Positions 17,801 through 25,379 of a DNA stretch of 64,000 bases are shown in pieces (within the stretch, counting starts at the first letter, position 1; the number at the start of each line of letters is the position of its first letter). Position numbers and translations under genes: made by a program. The DNA is from an uncultured Clostridia bacterium (GTDB lineage Bacteria; Bacillota; Clostridia; Christensenellales; CAG-917): positions 186,001 through 250,000 of the forward strand of contig CAKQUX010000001.1 of NCBI GenBank assembly GCA_934277645.1. Reading direction: 5' to 3'. The notes under the pieces are model-generated. The model did no database searches, had not been told where the DNA came from, and saw only the letters and a program-made list of their open reading frames with translations.

Positions 17801-18840
17801 TAGTCTTTCAAAATACTGTTTTCGGTTGCCGCGTCAAAAAGCATAATCTTTTCGACTTTCGGCAAAATCTCGGCTTCGTCGCACCTGTCGCCGAGCATTT
17901 TTACTCCGCTTTCAAATTCGGTCAAAAACTGCTTACCGACGCAAATCGAAATTGTTGCTTTTTGTTTTATTCCGCTCTCGGACTTATAAACGTCTTCTGC
18001 GTGCATTCCGATAAGCACTTCCGCTCCGATATAACTTTCTGTCAATAAACGTTTTTTCAGGCATGAAACGTCAAGCGGCATTCCTAAAAAATCAAGCGTC
18101 AGTTTGCCGTCATATTCGCAAAGTTTGCCCTTTATGCAAAACGCCGACTCGTCCACGGCTTCGAGCGCCCAATAACTTTGCGGTTTTGAATAAATTTCGT
18201 CGCCACGGCCTATCTGCTTTACGCCGTATTCGTTCATTATCATAACTTTATCGGCAATCGACAACGCTTCGTTTCTGTCCGTCGTTGAATAAATTATCGT
18301 CTTTTTGCTGTTTTTAAGATAAACGGCAAGCTCTTTCCAAAGAGTTTCCCTTGTGCCTTTGGGCAGACCGCCGAGTAAATCGTCAATGAGCAAAACGGAC
18401 GCCGACCGCATAAGCGTTCTCGATAAAGTCACAAGTTTTCTTTCTTCAAGAGTAAGCCTTTTGATTTTGTAGTTCAAAATCGAATGTAAATGAAACACGT
18501 TTGCGACTTCGATAACCTTTTTAGCTATTTCTTTTTTGTCGACTTTGCGTATTTTGAGCGGATAAGCAAGGTTGTCGAAAACCGTGTAGTTTTCAAACAA
18601 TGCGCCGTCGTCAAACAGCATCATAACGTCGTCTTGCTTTGTTTTTAGCGGTTTGCCGTCGAACTCGATTTTTCCGTCGAAGTCCGTCACCCCTGCAACG
18701 CATTTTAACAGCGTAGTTTTTCCTGCGCCCACGCCGCCGAGAAGCGACATAATTTCACCGTCTGCCAAATGAAACTGCAAACCGCAAAATACGCTTTTCC
18801 CATAGCTATACGTTTTTGAAAAATCCGCGTCTATTCTCAT
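17800..18840 (-). CDS. Degenerate MalK/UgpC-like ABC ATPase
   Basis: A 346-residue protein with the layout of sugar-importer ATPases: nucleotide-binding domain (about 1-230), then a TOBE-like regulatory domain (IGAEVLIGMHAEDVY). Walker A is intact (GGVGAGKTT). The other catalytic elements are altered. LSGGQ is replaced by LTLEE, Walker B reads VLLIDD with Asp instead of the catalytic Glu, the D-loop is GGLP, and the switch His is Thr (IYSTTDRNEA). It may bind ATP but hydrolyse it poorly, acting as a regulator. No permease or solute-binding gene is near. ATGA overlap with yfbR upstream, and overlap with ruvC downstream. Confidence 0.7.
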   Translation of the reverse strand: MRIDADFSKTYSYGKSVFCGLQFHLADGEIMSLLGGVGAGKTTLLKCVAGVTDFDGKIEFDGKPLKTKQDDVMMLFDDGALFENYTVFDNLAYPLKIRKVDKKEIAKKVIEVANVFHLHSILNYKIKRLTLEERKLVTLSRTLMRSASVLLIDDLLGGLPKGTRETLWKELAVYLKNSKKTIIYSTTDRNEALSIADKVMIMNEYGVKQIGRGDEIYSKPQSYWALEAVDESAFCIKGKLCEYDGKLTLDFLGMPLDVSCLKKRLLTESYIGAEVLIGMHAEDVYKSESGIKQKATISICVGKQFLTEFESGVKMLGDRCDEAEILPKVEKIMLFDAATENSILKD

Positions 18841-19412
18841 AGTACGTCAAGCGGCTTTCCGTAGCCGTCCAAAAATGTTTTGACAAAAAAATCGACTTCG
18901 CTCATTTTCAGTTCTTTTAGCGATTTTTTTATCGTTTCGTAAGCGCAATCGAAATCGTGATTTCCGCTTGCTTTCTCTTCTACGCATTTTACAAACGCAG
19001 ACAACTTGTCCGCCGCTTTCATAATTTTATACTCTTCGCTGTCCGTGTCCGGCGTCAGATAGCTCTTATAATCGTCACGCAATTTTTCAGGAAGCGCACA
19101 AAGCATTCTTTCGCAAATTTCGCCTTCGATTTCGTGATATGCCGACTCCATTTTTTTGTTGTAATATTTAATAGGCGTGGGCAAATCACCGCTCACTACT
19201 TCGTTTACGTCGTGATACAACGCAAGCGAAGATATTTTTTGAACGTCCACCCTGCCACCGAAATATTCGTTTTTTATAAAGCCGAGCGCCTCGCCGATTA
19301 TCGCGACTTCCGCCGAATGTTCCATAAGGCTTTCATTGCGAGTAGACCGCATAAGCGACCAGCGAGAGATAAGTTTCATTCTCGACATAATAGCAAAAAA
19401 ACTGTTTTCCAT
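18837..19412 (-). CDS. yfbR: HD-domain 5'-deoxynucleotidase, YfbR-like
   Basis: This enzyme would dephosphorylate deoxynucleoside monophosphates. The 191-residue protein aligns by eye along its length with E. coli YfbR: SRMKLISRWSLMR at the start, the HD-type metal site (MEHSAEV, LYHDVNEVVSGDLPTPIKYY) and a distal Asp (MKAADKLSAF). It is the first gene of the ruv/queuosine operon. No ribosome site is visible; TATAAT ends 8 bases before the ATG, so the operon mRNA may begin virtually at this start codon. Confidence 0.9.
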   Translation of the reverse strand: MENSFFAIMSRMKLISRWSLMRSTRNESLMEHSAEVAIIGEALGFIKNEYFGGRVDVQKISSLALYHDVNEVVSGDLPTPIKYYNKKMESAYHEIEGEICERMLCALPEKLRDDYKSYLTPDTDSEEYKIMKAADKLSAFVKCVEEKASGNHDFDCAYETIKKSLKELKMSEVDFFVKTFLDGYGKPLDVL

Positions 19413-19420
19413 ATTTATTT

Positions 19421-19449
19421 ATTATATCTTATAAAGCAAAAATAAACAA
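19421..19449 (-). promoter_or_regulatory. Promoter of the yfbR-ruv-queA-tgt operon, leaderless geometry
   Basis: Minus strand: TTGTTT (19444-19449), 17 bases, TATAAT (19421-19426), then only 8 bases to the ATG. The expected transcription start gives a 5' untranslated region of about 0-3 bases. Confidence 0.65.
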
Positions 19450-19466
19450 GCATAAACCGCACAAAA

Positions 19467-19492
19467 AAATACGCTCCGAAAGGAGCGTATTT
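19467..19492 (-). terminator. Terminator of the papain-fold protein gene
   Basis: An 11-base-pair stem (19467-19477 with 19482-19492), GAAA-type loop. The minus strand continues into a T run. Confidence 0.9.
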
Positions 19493-19549
19493 CATTTTGC
19501 TTTGTCCTATGCGGCAAGCCGCAAACGAGCGACGTCTATTTTGTCGAGG

Positions 19550-20800
19550 TTATCTGATTTTTGTAAAATTGTAACCCGATATACATTTAGCGTTGATACC
19601 TTCCATATCGTAATATCTAGGCGACGTATCCCAGTTGTCGGCGACCGTAAGAGTCTTTTTGTAGTCGTAATACTTTACGCCCAAAACGACTTTTTTGACC
19701 TTTGCATAGGTAGCATAGCCGATAACCGTCAACTTGTGAGAGCCATAAACGCCGCCGTTCGTAGCCATAAATAGCGGATAACTTGCGTCGATATCCTTCA
19801 TAACTCTCGACTCATAAGAAAGCGACGACAAATCCCAACCGTCAATCGAATAACCGTATTGCGAAGCAACCGATTTCATCGTCGAAAGCGTGTTGTTGCC
19901 CGAAAAACCGCCTACTTGATAGCCGTGCGTGTTGATTGCATAGTTTCTTATCGAATTATAAAGTTTCGGTAATTCGGTCGGAGCTATGAAATAGTTTCCC
20001 GTCGACGCATATTTTGAATAGAAGCTGTCGTTTTCAGGATTGACCGTTATCATATCGGTCGGCGCAGGAAGATTAGGCATTCTGTTTCTGCTTCTGTAAA
20101 AATTGAGTACGGTAAAAATAGAATTGAGCGAACAGTTGCCTTCACTATTCACCGTTCCGTTTACAATAGGCAAATATACGCTTGTGTCCATTTGGTTGAA
20201 ACAAGTAAAATTGCTGAGATGGTTGTTCGTCTTGTGAATCCAATAGCTTCCGCCGTAGGTATTGTTAAGATAAGTTCTGATATCCGTTATAACCTGCGTA
20301 CCGCTTTGCGCCCAGTTGCCATACTCAACCTCTTCGTCCGTCTCGTCTATAACTTCGATTTCATAGTATTCGTATTCGCCGTCCTCGGTAGGATACATAA
20401 AGCCGTCGTTTACCGCATAATAAGAATAATCCAGTTCTCTCAAATAAGGTAAATCGCCGCTTGTTTCCATTGCGACAAGTTCATAGTCGTCCGCCAAAAT
20501 CATATAGCCGTTGTTTCCGTCAAAATCCAGATAAACGCCTTCGGTAGCGAGCGTCAATATTCGTATAGGAATTCTGAATTCAACGTACGTTGCGTTAAAA
20601 GGTTCTTCGCCCTCTTCCAATATGGAATTGTATTCATTTGTAAAGTCAATCAAATTGTCCGAAACGAAATCCGCCACGGAATTGCAATCGCCTGCAAGAT
20701 AGTCGCCGAGATTATCCTCGGTTATGTCGCTGACCTGAACGTTAAACGCCATAGCCACCAACGTGATAAGTACAAGCATAAATTTTGTTGCTGTTGCCAT
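19550..20800 (-). CDS. Secreted papain-fold (C10/C39-like) cysteine peptidase
   Basis: A 416-residue protein with an N-terminal signal peptide (MATATKFMLVLITLVAMAF). Residues about 30-150 resemble the inhibitory propeptide of streptopain-type C10 enzymes (GYMILADDYELVAME). The C-terminal half contains a plausible catalytic Cys in EGNCSLNSIFTVLNFY, His in GSHKLTVIGY and Asn/Asp in VADNWDTSPRYYD, in papain order. It has an AGGAGAG ribosome site, its own terminator and a palindrome upstream. It is likely exported and self-processed. The family assignment is by motif order only. Confidence 0.7.
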   Translation of the reverse strand: MATATKFMLVLITLVAMAFNVQVSDITEDNLGDYLAGDCNSVADFVSDNLIDFTNEYNSILEEGEEPFNATYVEFRIPIRILTLATEGVYLDFDGNNGYMILADDYELVAMETSGDLPYLRELDYSYYAVNDGFMYPTEDGEYEYYEIEVIDETDEEVEYGNWAQSGTQVITDIRTYLNNTYGGSYWIHKTNNHLSNFTCFNQMDTSVYLPIVNGTVNSEGNCSLNSIFTVLNFYRSRNRMPNLPAPTDMITVNPENDSFYSKYASTGNYFIAPTELPKLYNSIRNYAINTHGYQVGGFSGNNTLSTMKSVASQYGYSIDGWDLSSLSYESRVMKDIDASYPLFMATNGGVYGSHKLTVIGYATYAKVKKVVLGVKYYDYKKTLTVADNWDTSPRYYDMEGINAKCISGYNFTKIR

Positions 20801-20825
20801 TGCTCTCTCCTAAAAAGTATTAGAC

Positions 20826-20839
20826 TGTATGTCCATACA
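20826..20839. promoter_or_regulatory. Perfect 6-2-6 inverted repeat upstream of the peptidase gene
   Basis: TGTATG, TC, CATACA, 26-39 bases before the ATG and close to the ribosome site. It could be an operator or a small mRNA hairpin. Confidence 0.4.
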
Positions 20840-20954
20840 CAGCATACTCTTATGAAATTGCGCAAACAATTTATTTTCCTGACACTTTTTAAATGTTTAT
20901 GTAGAACAAATAACCATTTTGTCGAAAGTTGTCGAAATACTCCCGTTAGCAACA

Positions 20955-20985
20955 AAAAACGCACCCTTATAGGGTGCGTCTTTTA
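20955..20985 (-). terminator. pgi terminator
   Basis: A nine-base-pair stem (20959-20967 with 20971-20979), loop TAT, T run on the minus strand. Confidence 0.9.
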
Positions 20986-21016
20986 TTTTTTAGCGTTAAT
21001 AAACTTTTACTTAGTT

Positions 21017-22411
21017 TTAAATTATGTACTTAGCGTTCTTCTTAGGAGCGGCATTAAGTTCGGCTTTCTTTTCCTCATAGCCTGCTCTGTTGAAAAGCGC
21101 GTAAGTTGCGTTTTTGCCCTCTTCGACGCCCGGTTGATTGAACGTGTCGATATTGAGCATCGAGCCGCAGTATGCGGTTTCGAGTTGGAAGAACATAAGA
21201 AGTTGTCCCAAAGTGAAAGCGTTGACCGTAGGAAGCATAATTGTGTTGTTCATGTGCTTTGAACGGGTAAGCGCGTATTCGGTCGCAACTCTTTCGGTGT
21301 TGATAAGTTCGCTCATAGTGTGACCGCAAAGGAAGTTTACGTCTTTAAATTCTTCTGCACCGTTTGCGATAACAACGTCGCCACGGAACTTTTCGACTCC
21401 GATAATGGTAATTACTTTATCAAAAGGTCCTTCGGTGTAAAGTTGAACTTGGCTGTGTTGGTCGGTTACGCCGAGTGCCTTAACAGGAGTTTGACCGACG
21501 TTTACGATTTTGCCGTCAAGGTCTTTCGCCTTGCCGAGCGATTCGCCCCAAAGTTGGCAATACCAGTCCGCAATAAATTTAAGACTGTCGGCATAAGGCA
21601 TCATAACCGAAATATTTTTGCCCTTGCCCATTGCGATAAATTGCAGAAGCGCAGCCATAAGCGCAGGGTTTTTGAAAGCGTCATCGGATGCGCAGAGCTC
21701 ATCCATAAATTTAGCGCCTTCGAGCAAGCCCTTTATGTCTATTCCCAAAACAGCCGCAGGAAGAAGTCCCACTGGGCAAAGCTCGCTGAATCTTCCGCCT
21801 ACTCCGTCAGGAATAAAGAAGGTTTTAAAGCCTTCTTGTTTGGCAAGTTTGATAAGATTTCCCTTTTGCGACGAAGTCGTAGCAATAATATTGTTCTTAT
21901 AATTTTCGCCGAGAGCCTTTTTCAAAATATCGGTGATGATAAGATATTGACTCATCGTTTCGGAAGTCGCGCCCGACTTCGTGATAACGTTGAACATCGT
22001 GCGTTTTACGTCAATGACGTCCAAAAGAGCAAGCATTCTTTCAGGGTCGACGTTGTCTTCGACAAAGAACTTGACTCCGCGTTTTTCCTTAGGAAGGTCA
22101 TTGTAACGCAAATGGCAAAGTGCATTAAACACAGCAATAGGTCCGAGCGCGCTGCCGCCGATTCCCAAAACTACGAAATTGTCGAAATTGGCTTGAACTT
22201 CTTTTGCGGTTGCCAAAATATCTTCGACGACTTCGCCTTGATTGTAAGGCAAATCTGCCCAACCCATCATTGCCGTGCCGCGATTTGCTTTAAAAAAGTC
22301 AAATGCCTTTTTAGCAACGTCTTTTGCGTCCGTTAGCTCGCTTTCTTTGATACCTTGCTCGCCGATGAACTCCGTCATCATATTGTTGAAATCAAATTTA
22401 ATTGCTTCCAT
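21017..22411 (-). CDS. pgi: Glucose-6-phosphate isomerase
   Basis: Interconverts glucose 6-phosphate and fructose 6-phosphate in glycolysis. The 464-residue length is typical of the Firmicute form. Recognised motifs: FVVLGIGGSALGPIAV, the phosphate-binding NVITKSGATSETMSQY, GVGGRFSELCPVGLLPAA with the active-site Arg/Glu region, and the C-terminal FNQPGVEEGKNATYALF containing the Lys side. GGAG precedes the ATG. It is monocistronic, with its own terminator and a 49-base gap to the sugar isomerase gene upstream. The 338-codon frame on the opposite strand is a shadow. Confidence 0.98.
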   Translation of the reverse strand: MEAIKFDFNNMMTEFIGEQGIKESELTDAKDVAKKAFDFFKANRGTAMMGWADLPYNQGEVVEDILATAKEVQANFDNFVVLGIGGSALGPIAVFNALCHLRYNDLPKEKRGVKFFVEDNVDPERMLALLDVIDVKRTMFNVITKSGATSETMSQYLIITDILKKALGENYKNNIIATTSSQKGNLIKLAKQEGFKTFFIPDGVGGRFSELCPVGLLPAAVLGIDIKGLLEGAKFMDELCASDDAFKNPALMAALLQFIAMGKGKNISVMMPYADSLKFIADWYCQLWGESLGKAKDLDGKIVNVGQTPVKALGVTDQHSQVQLYTEGPFDKVITIIGVEKFRGDVVIANGAEEFKDVNFLCGHTMSELINTERVATEYALTRSKHMNNTIMLPTVNAFTLGQLLMFFQLETAYCGSMLNIDTFNQPGVEEGKNATYALFNRAGYEEKKAELNAAPKKNAKYII

Positions 22412-22460
22412 AATATCTCCTAAATTTTCTATTTCTATGTTTATTGTTATTGTTTTAAAA

Positions 22461-23252
22461 TCAGCCGTTCACCTTTGCCATAAGGTTCTTCAATTCGTCG
22501 AAAGGTTTATACAAGCTGTTGAGATTAGGATAATCCTTTGAATAAAGTTCGATAAGAACAGGTCCGTCAAATCCGCTGTCTTTGAGCGTTTTAAACAACC
22601 TTTCAAAATCGCAAGTACCTTCAAACGGCAAACAAGTATTTCCGTTGTCGTCGTAATCGGTTATATGCACCGTTTTAAGACGGTCACCGTAAACCTTAAT
22701 AAATTCGTTGTAATCTACGTTTGCCTGCTTTGCTTGCTTAATATCCAGCGTAGCTTTAAGATGCGGAGCAAGCGGAGCGATTTTTGCATAGACCGACGGC
22801 TCGTTGTTAAACGCCCAATGCACGTTTTCAAGGCACAAATCTATGCCGTATTCGTTTGCCTTTAAAGCGAGTTCTTCATATCTTAAACCGACCTTTTCAT
22901 AATCGTAAACGGTCGTCTTTTTCATTCTCGACTGTCCGTGAAAAGTATAATTGCCTGCGCCTAAAATTTGTCCCGCTTTCAAAACTTTGTTATAAAGTTT
23001 TTCGCCGTCGTGGCGAGTACGCTCGGCAGGATTAAACAACATAGGCTCGAAACTCGTCGTATAGCTATGTACAGAGTGGACTTTCACACCGTATCTTCTG
23101 TCATTCAAAACTTTTGCAAAATCGAGTTCGTATTCCGAGAAAGTAGTCAAAAAAACTTCGCATACGTTAAATCCGTAGCGGCGAACAAGTTCAAACGTGT
23201 CTTCTGTTTTCGCAACGTTAAAAAACGAAGCGGTACTTATTCCTAATTCCAT
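22461..23252 (-). CDS. TIM-barrel sugar phosphate isomerase/epimerase
   Basis: A 263-residue protein of the xylose isomerase-like (AP endonuclease 2) superfamily. The barrel opening MELGISTASFF, the metal-site segments CLENVHW, ATLDIKQA, VHITDYDDNG and the last-strand LIELYSKDY carry the Glu/Asp/His/Glu ligands expected. The substrate cannot be told; epimerases and inositol-pathway enzymes share this frame. pgi follows on the same strand, which suggests a role in sugar metabolism. No Shine-Dalgarno sequence; TATAAT ends 7 bases before the ATG. Confidence 0.82.
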   Translation of the reverse strand: MELGISTASFFNVAKTEDTFELVRRYGFNVCEVFLTTFSEYELDFAKVLNDRRYGVKVHSVHSYTTSFEPMLFNPAERTRHDGEKLYNKVLKAGQILGAGNYTFHGQSRMKKTTVYDYEKVGLRYEELALKANEYGIDLCLENVHWAFNNEPSVYAKIAPLAPHLKATLDIKQAKQANVDYNEFIKVYGDRLKTVHITDYDDNGNTCLPFEGTCDFERLFKTLKDSGFDGPVLIELYSKDYPNLNSLYKPFDELKNLMAKVNG

Positions 23253-23259
23253 AAATTAA

Positions 23260-23288
23260 ATTATAAAACTAAAAAAGCCCATAGTCAA
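23260..23288 (-). promoter_or_regulatory. Sugar isomerase promoter, leaderless geometry
   Basis: Minus strand: TTGACT (23283-23288), 17 bases, TATAAT (23260-23265), 7 bases, ATG. This is the strongest of the leaderless candidates in the window. Confidence 0.7.
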
Positions 23289-23605
23289 GTATTACCGCAT
23301 TTTAGCTCGGTCAAGTTTTTAGCCGTCAATTAAAAGTGCTTCTATTTAAAATTCGACTCGACAACTTAACTTTTAAAATTAACATTAGGGTTATAAAAAC
23401 AAGTATTAGAGTTTAAAAAAAACTTATCAACAACATAAATATTAGTTTTAAAATTTATACTTTTTAATATAAATGCCCAAATTAAATATTAGAATTTTAT
23501 TCAGACTTTTTGAAAATGAATGTTTAAATTAAAATAGGTTCTTTAAGCTCTTAAAAACGAATACTTCAAAAGTATTAGGCTATTAAAATACTCATCATTA
23601 AAAGA
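23289..23605. other. AT-rich spacer at the 3' border of the phage module
   Basis: No gene seen. ATTAG recurs about five times (for example near 23384, 23405, 23446). One TTATCAACA resembles a DnaA box with one mismatch, alone and probably by chance. No attachment-site core was identified. Confidence 0.45.
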
Positions 23606-23607
23606 AT

Positions 23608-23634
23608 AAAAGCCGTAGCTATGCCACGGCTTTA
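23608..23634 (-). terminator. Terminator closing the phage module
   Basis: AAAGCCGT pairs with ACGGCTTT around TAT with one internal mismatch; it lies 10 bases beyond the last holin-like gene. Confidence 0.7.
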
Positions 23635-23643
23635 TTGAAAATC

Positions 23644-23988
23644 TCATTTCTTGTCATCGGGCAGTTCGCCACCCGTTTCCGAATGGTTTTCGGTGGTATC
23701 CGTTTTTTTGTCAACCATATCCTGACCGTTTTTTTCGATTTTTTCTGCGGTTTCGATTTTAACGATTTCCGTTTTTCCCGACACGGCGTTTACGTTTGAT
23801 TTTACCTTTTTCGAAAACGATTTCGGGTCGAATGAAATGCCGAAGATAAGCAATACGCCTGCTACTCCCGATACGGCGTTGTCGATTTCTTCGCCACCCA
23901 TTTCGACTCCGAACGCTCTTAGTGTCATAACTATTGCGCTCACTATCGCAATCCAAAAATTAACAGACTTTAATTTCTCTTTTATCAT
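23644..23988 (-). CDS. Phage holin-like protein (phi LC3 type)
   Basis: A 114-residue protein. MIKEKLKSVNFWIAIVSAIV followed by FGVEMGGEEIDNAVSGVAGVLLIFGISFDP is the layout of small Firmicute phage holins with one or two membrane helices and a hydrophilic tail; here the tail is long and rich in Lys/Glu/Thr/Asp. The start at 23988 has a GGGGAAG ribosome site and overlaps the end of the previous gene; the frame is open six codons further. It is the last gene of the module. A holin would let a lysin reach the wall, but no lysin is nearby. Confidence 0.8.
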   Translation of the reverse strand: MIKEKLKSVNFWIAIVSAIVMTLRAFGVEMGGEEIDNAVSGVAGVLLIFGISFDPKSFSKKVKSNVNAVSGKTEIVKIETAEKIEKNGQDMVDKKTDTTENHSETGGELPDDKK

Positions 23989-24271
23989 CGTCTTCCCCCA
24001 CAACAACGGTGTTTTTCGCTCTTGCGCCCTTTGCGTTTTTCGGCTTTAATTCGCTTACGGCAAGCAATATATTTTCGGCGGTTTGCGAAATTTCCTTAAC
24101 TTCGCAAGCAATCGCTTCAACCGTTTTAAGCCTGTCGGTCAGCGAACTTATAGCCGCTTCGTATGCTTGTTCTCTCGCCTTGTTTTCTTTTAAGGTAAAT
24201 GCGAGCAAAATCACGAACAAACACGCCCAAACGCCGTTGGCAAGAATCTGACTTAAAAAATTTTCCCACAT
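23960..24271 (-). CDS. BhlA/UviB-like holin
   Basis: A 103-residue protein with an N-terminal membrane helix (about 8-28, ILANGVWACLFVILLAFTL), then KENKAREQAYEAAISSLTDR and a coiled-coil segment. This arrangement matches BhlA/UviB bacteriocin- and phage-associated holin-like proteins. The tail is basic, then acidic. GGAGG precedes the ATG. It overlaps the next holin gene by 29 bases. Confidence 0.75.
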   Translation of the reverse strand: MWENFLSQILANGVWACLFVILLAFTLKENKAREQAYEAAISSLTDRLKTVEAIACEVKEISQTAENILLAVSELKPKNAKGARAKNTVVVGEDDDKREIKVC

Positions 24272-24280
24272 ACTTGCCTC

Positions 24281-25285
24281 CTAAAAATACTTTTTAGTTT
24301 TTGCTTGTCGACTTTGAAGCGCGTCTTGCAATTTGTCGTAATAAAGTCCGAGATAATACTTCATCGACGGACTTGCCTTTAAGGCGTCAAGCGCAATATC
24401 GCTCGAAAGCGAGTTGTAATAGTCAAATGCGATTCTATAACGTTGCTCGTAGTTGTCTTTTTTGTCGCCTTTATAGCCGTTAGTCTTTTCGTCTTCGGTG
24501 ACAAGCGCTTCCCTTTTCTTCTTTTCGTTCAGATAATCGTTTATCGCTTTTTCTCTTGTCAAAGCATAGTTGTTTTGTTTTTCGATTATCTTATTGTTGT
24601 AGTCTTCGTACTTTTTGACAACCGCGTCACGCTCTTTCGTCAGTTTGTTCAATTTTTCCTTAACGTCCGATGCGTACTTTATGTCAAGATTGTTAAGCGC
24701 GTTTTCTCTTTCGACTTCGAGATTCGACATTTGCGAATCGATAGTTTTGACCGCCGTCTGCAATTTCTTTAAGGTGGAATCTTGCTCTGCCGCTCCGCTC
24801 TCTCCGAGTTTTTCGATATTGTCGCTAAAAATACTCGACCTCGTAATGCCCTTTTTTATCGCGTTGTCTTTTACGTCTTTAAAAGCTTCCGCGATTTTTT
24901 CTTTTAGCGAATTCAGTTTAGACTCTCCCTTTCTTCTCGTTTCCGACAACTTTTCGTTTAAGTTCAAAAGTTTTTCGTTCGTTTCGGAGTTTATCTTATT
25001 CTTCTTATCGCCGTAATCGCCCGATAAGCTGTTTTTAGCCTGCTCCAAAAGTTCGTCGTCCGTTGCCGCCTTATAATCGACCGTTTTTAAACCGCTTTCT
25101 TTCGGAAAAAGCTCTTCGACGTCTTTTTCCTTTTCCTTGCCCATATTATAAAGGTTTTCAAGCTGTTTAAGTTGTTCGGTCACCTTGTCTTCGCCCTTTA
25201 AGGCAGAAGCAAGTTTTTGGGCTTTTTCCTCTTCGAGCTTTTGTTTGGTTTTAAACAGGTTTTTAAAATCTTCCCAAAATGACAT
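24281..25285 (-). CDS. Long coiled-coil phage protein
   Basis: A 334-residue, highly charged protein that is almost entirely heptad-rich helix (about residues 10-260), with a C-terminal Tyr-rich segment (YRIAFDYYNSLSSDIALD, MKYYLGLYYDKLQDALQSR). It follows the gp10-like gene, where P22-type phages place the tail needle and ejection proteins; either role is possible, but I do not recognise the family. The start at ATG 25285 comes one base after the stop of the 30-codon gene; a GTG three codons earlier is less likely. Confidence 0.7.
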   Translation of the reverse strand: MSFWEDFKNLFKTKQKLEEEKAQKLASALKGEDKVTEQLKQLENLYNMGKEKEKDVEELFPKESGLKTVDYKAATDDELLEQAKNSLSGDYGDKKNKINSETNEKLLNLNEKLSETRRKGESKLNSLKEKIAEAFKDVKDNAIKKGITRSSIFSDNIEKLGESGAAEQDSTLKKLQTAVKTIDSQMSNLEVERENALNNLDIKYASDVKEKLNKLTKERDAVVKKYEDYNNKIIEKQNNYALTREKAINDYLNEKKKREALVTEDEKTNGYKGDKKDNYEQRYRIAFDYYNSLSSDIALDALKASPSMKYYLGLYYDKLQDALQSRQAKTKKYF

Positions 25286-25286
25286 C

Positions 25287-25379
25287 TTATTCACCGCCTA
25301 AGCTCTTAACCTTTTGTTCGAGATAATAAATTCTCTTGTTTATGGCTTCGAGCATAATCATAATTTTTTTGTATTCCAT
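25287..25379 (-). CDS. 30-residue microprotein in the phage module
   Basis: An open frame of 30 codons, translated as MEYKKIMIMLEAINKRIYYL then EQKVKSLGGE. Its ATG shares one base with the stop of the gp10-like gene (TAATG) and its stop is one base before the coiled-coil gene's ATG, so it exactly fills the gap. The sequence is an amphipathic helix with leucine-type heptads and could form a short coiled coil. Perfect packing between two genes supports it being translated; its function is unknown. Confidence 0.65.
   Translation of the reverse strand: MEYKKIMIMLEAINKRIYYLEQKVKSLGGE

Noticed and set aside
21320..22336. 338-codon open frame antisense to pgi
   Set aside because: Shadow of a certain gene; no recognisable domain and biased composition.
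23420..23440. DnaA-box-like TTATCAACA
   Set aside because: A single one-mismatch site in very AT-rich DNA, with no cluster, no dnaA/dnaN and no AT-rich unwinding array beside it.
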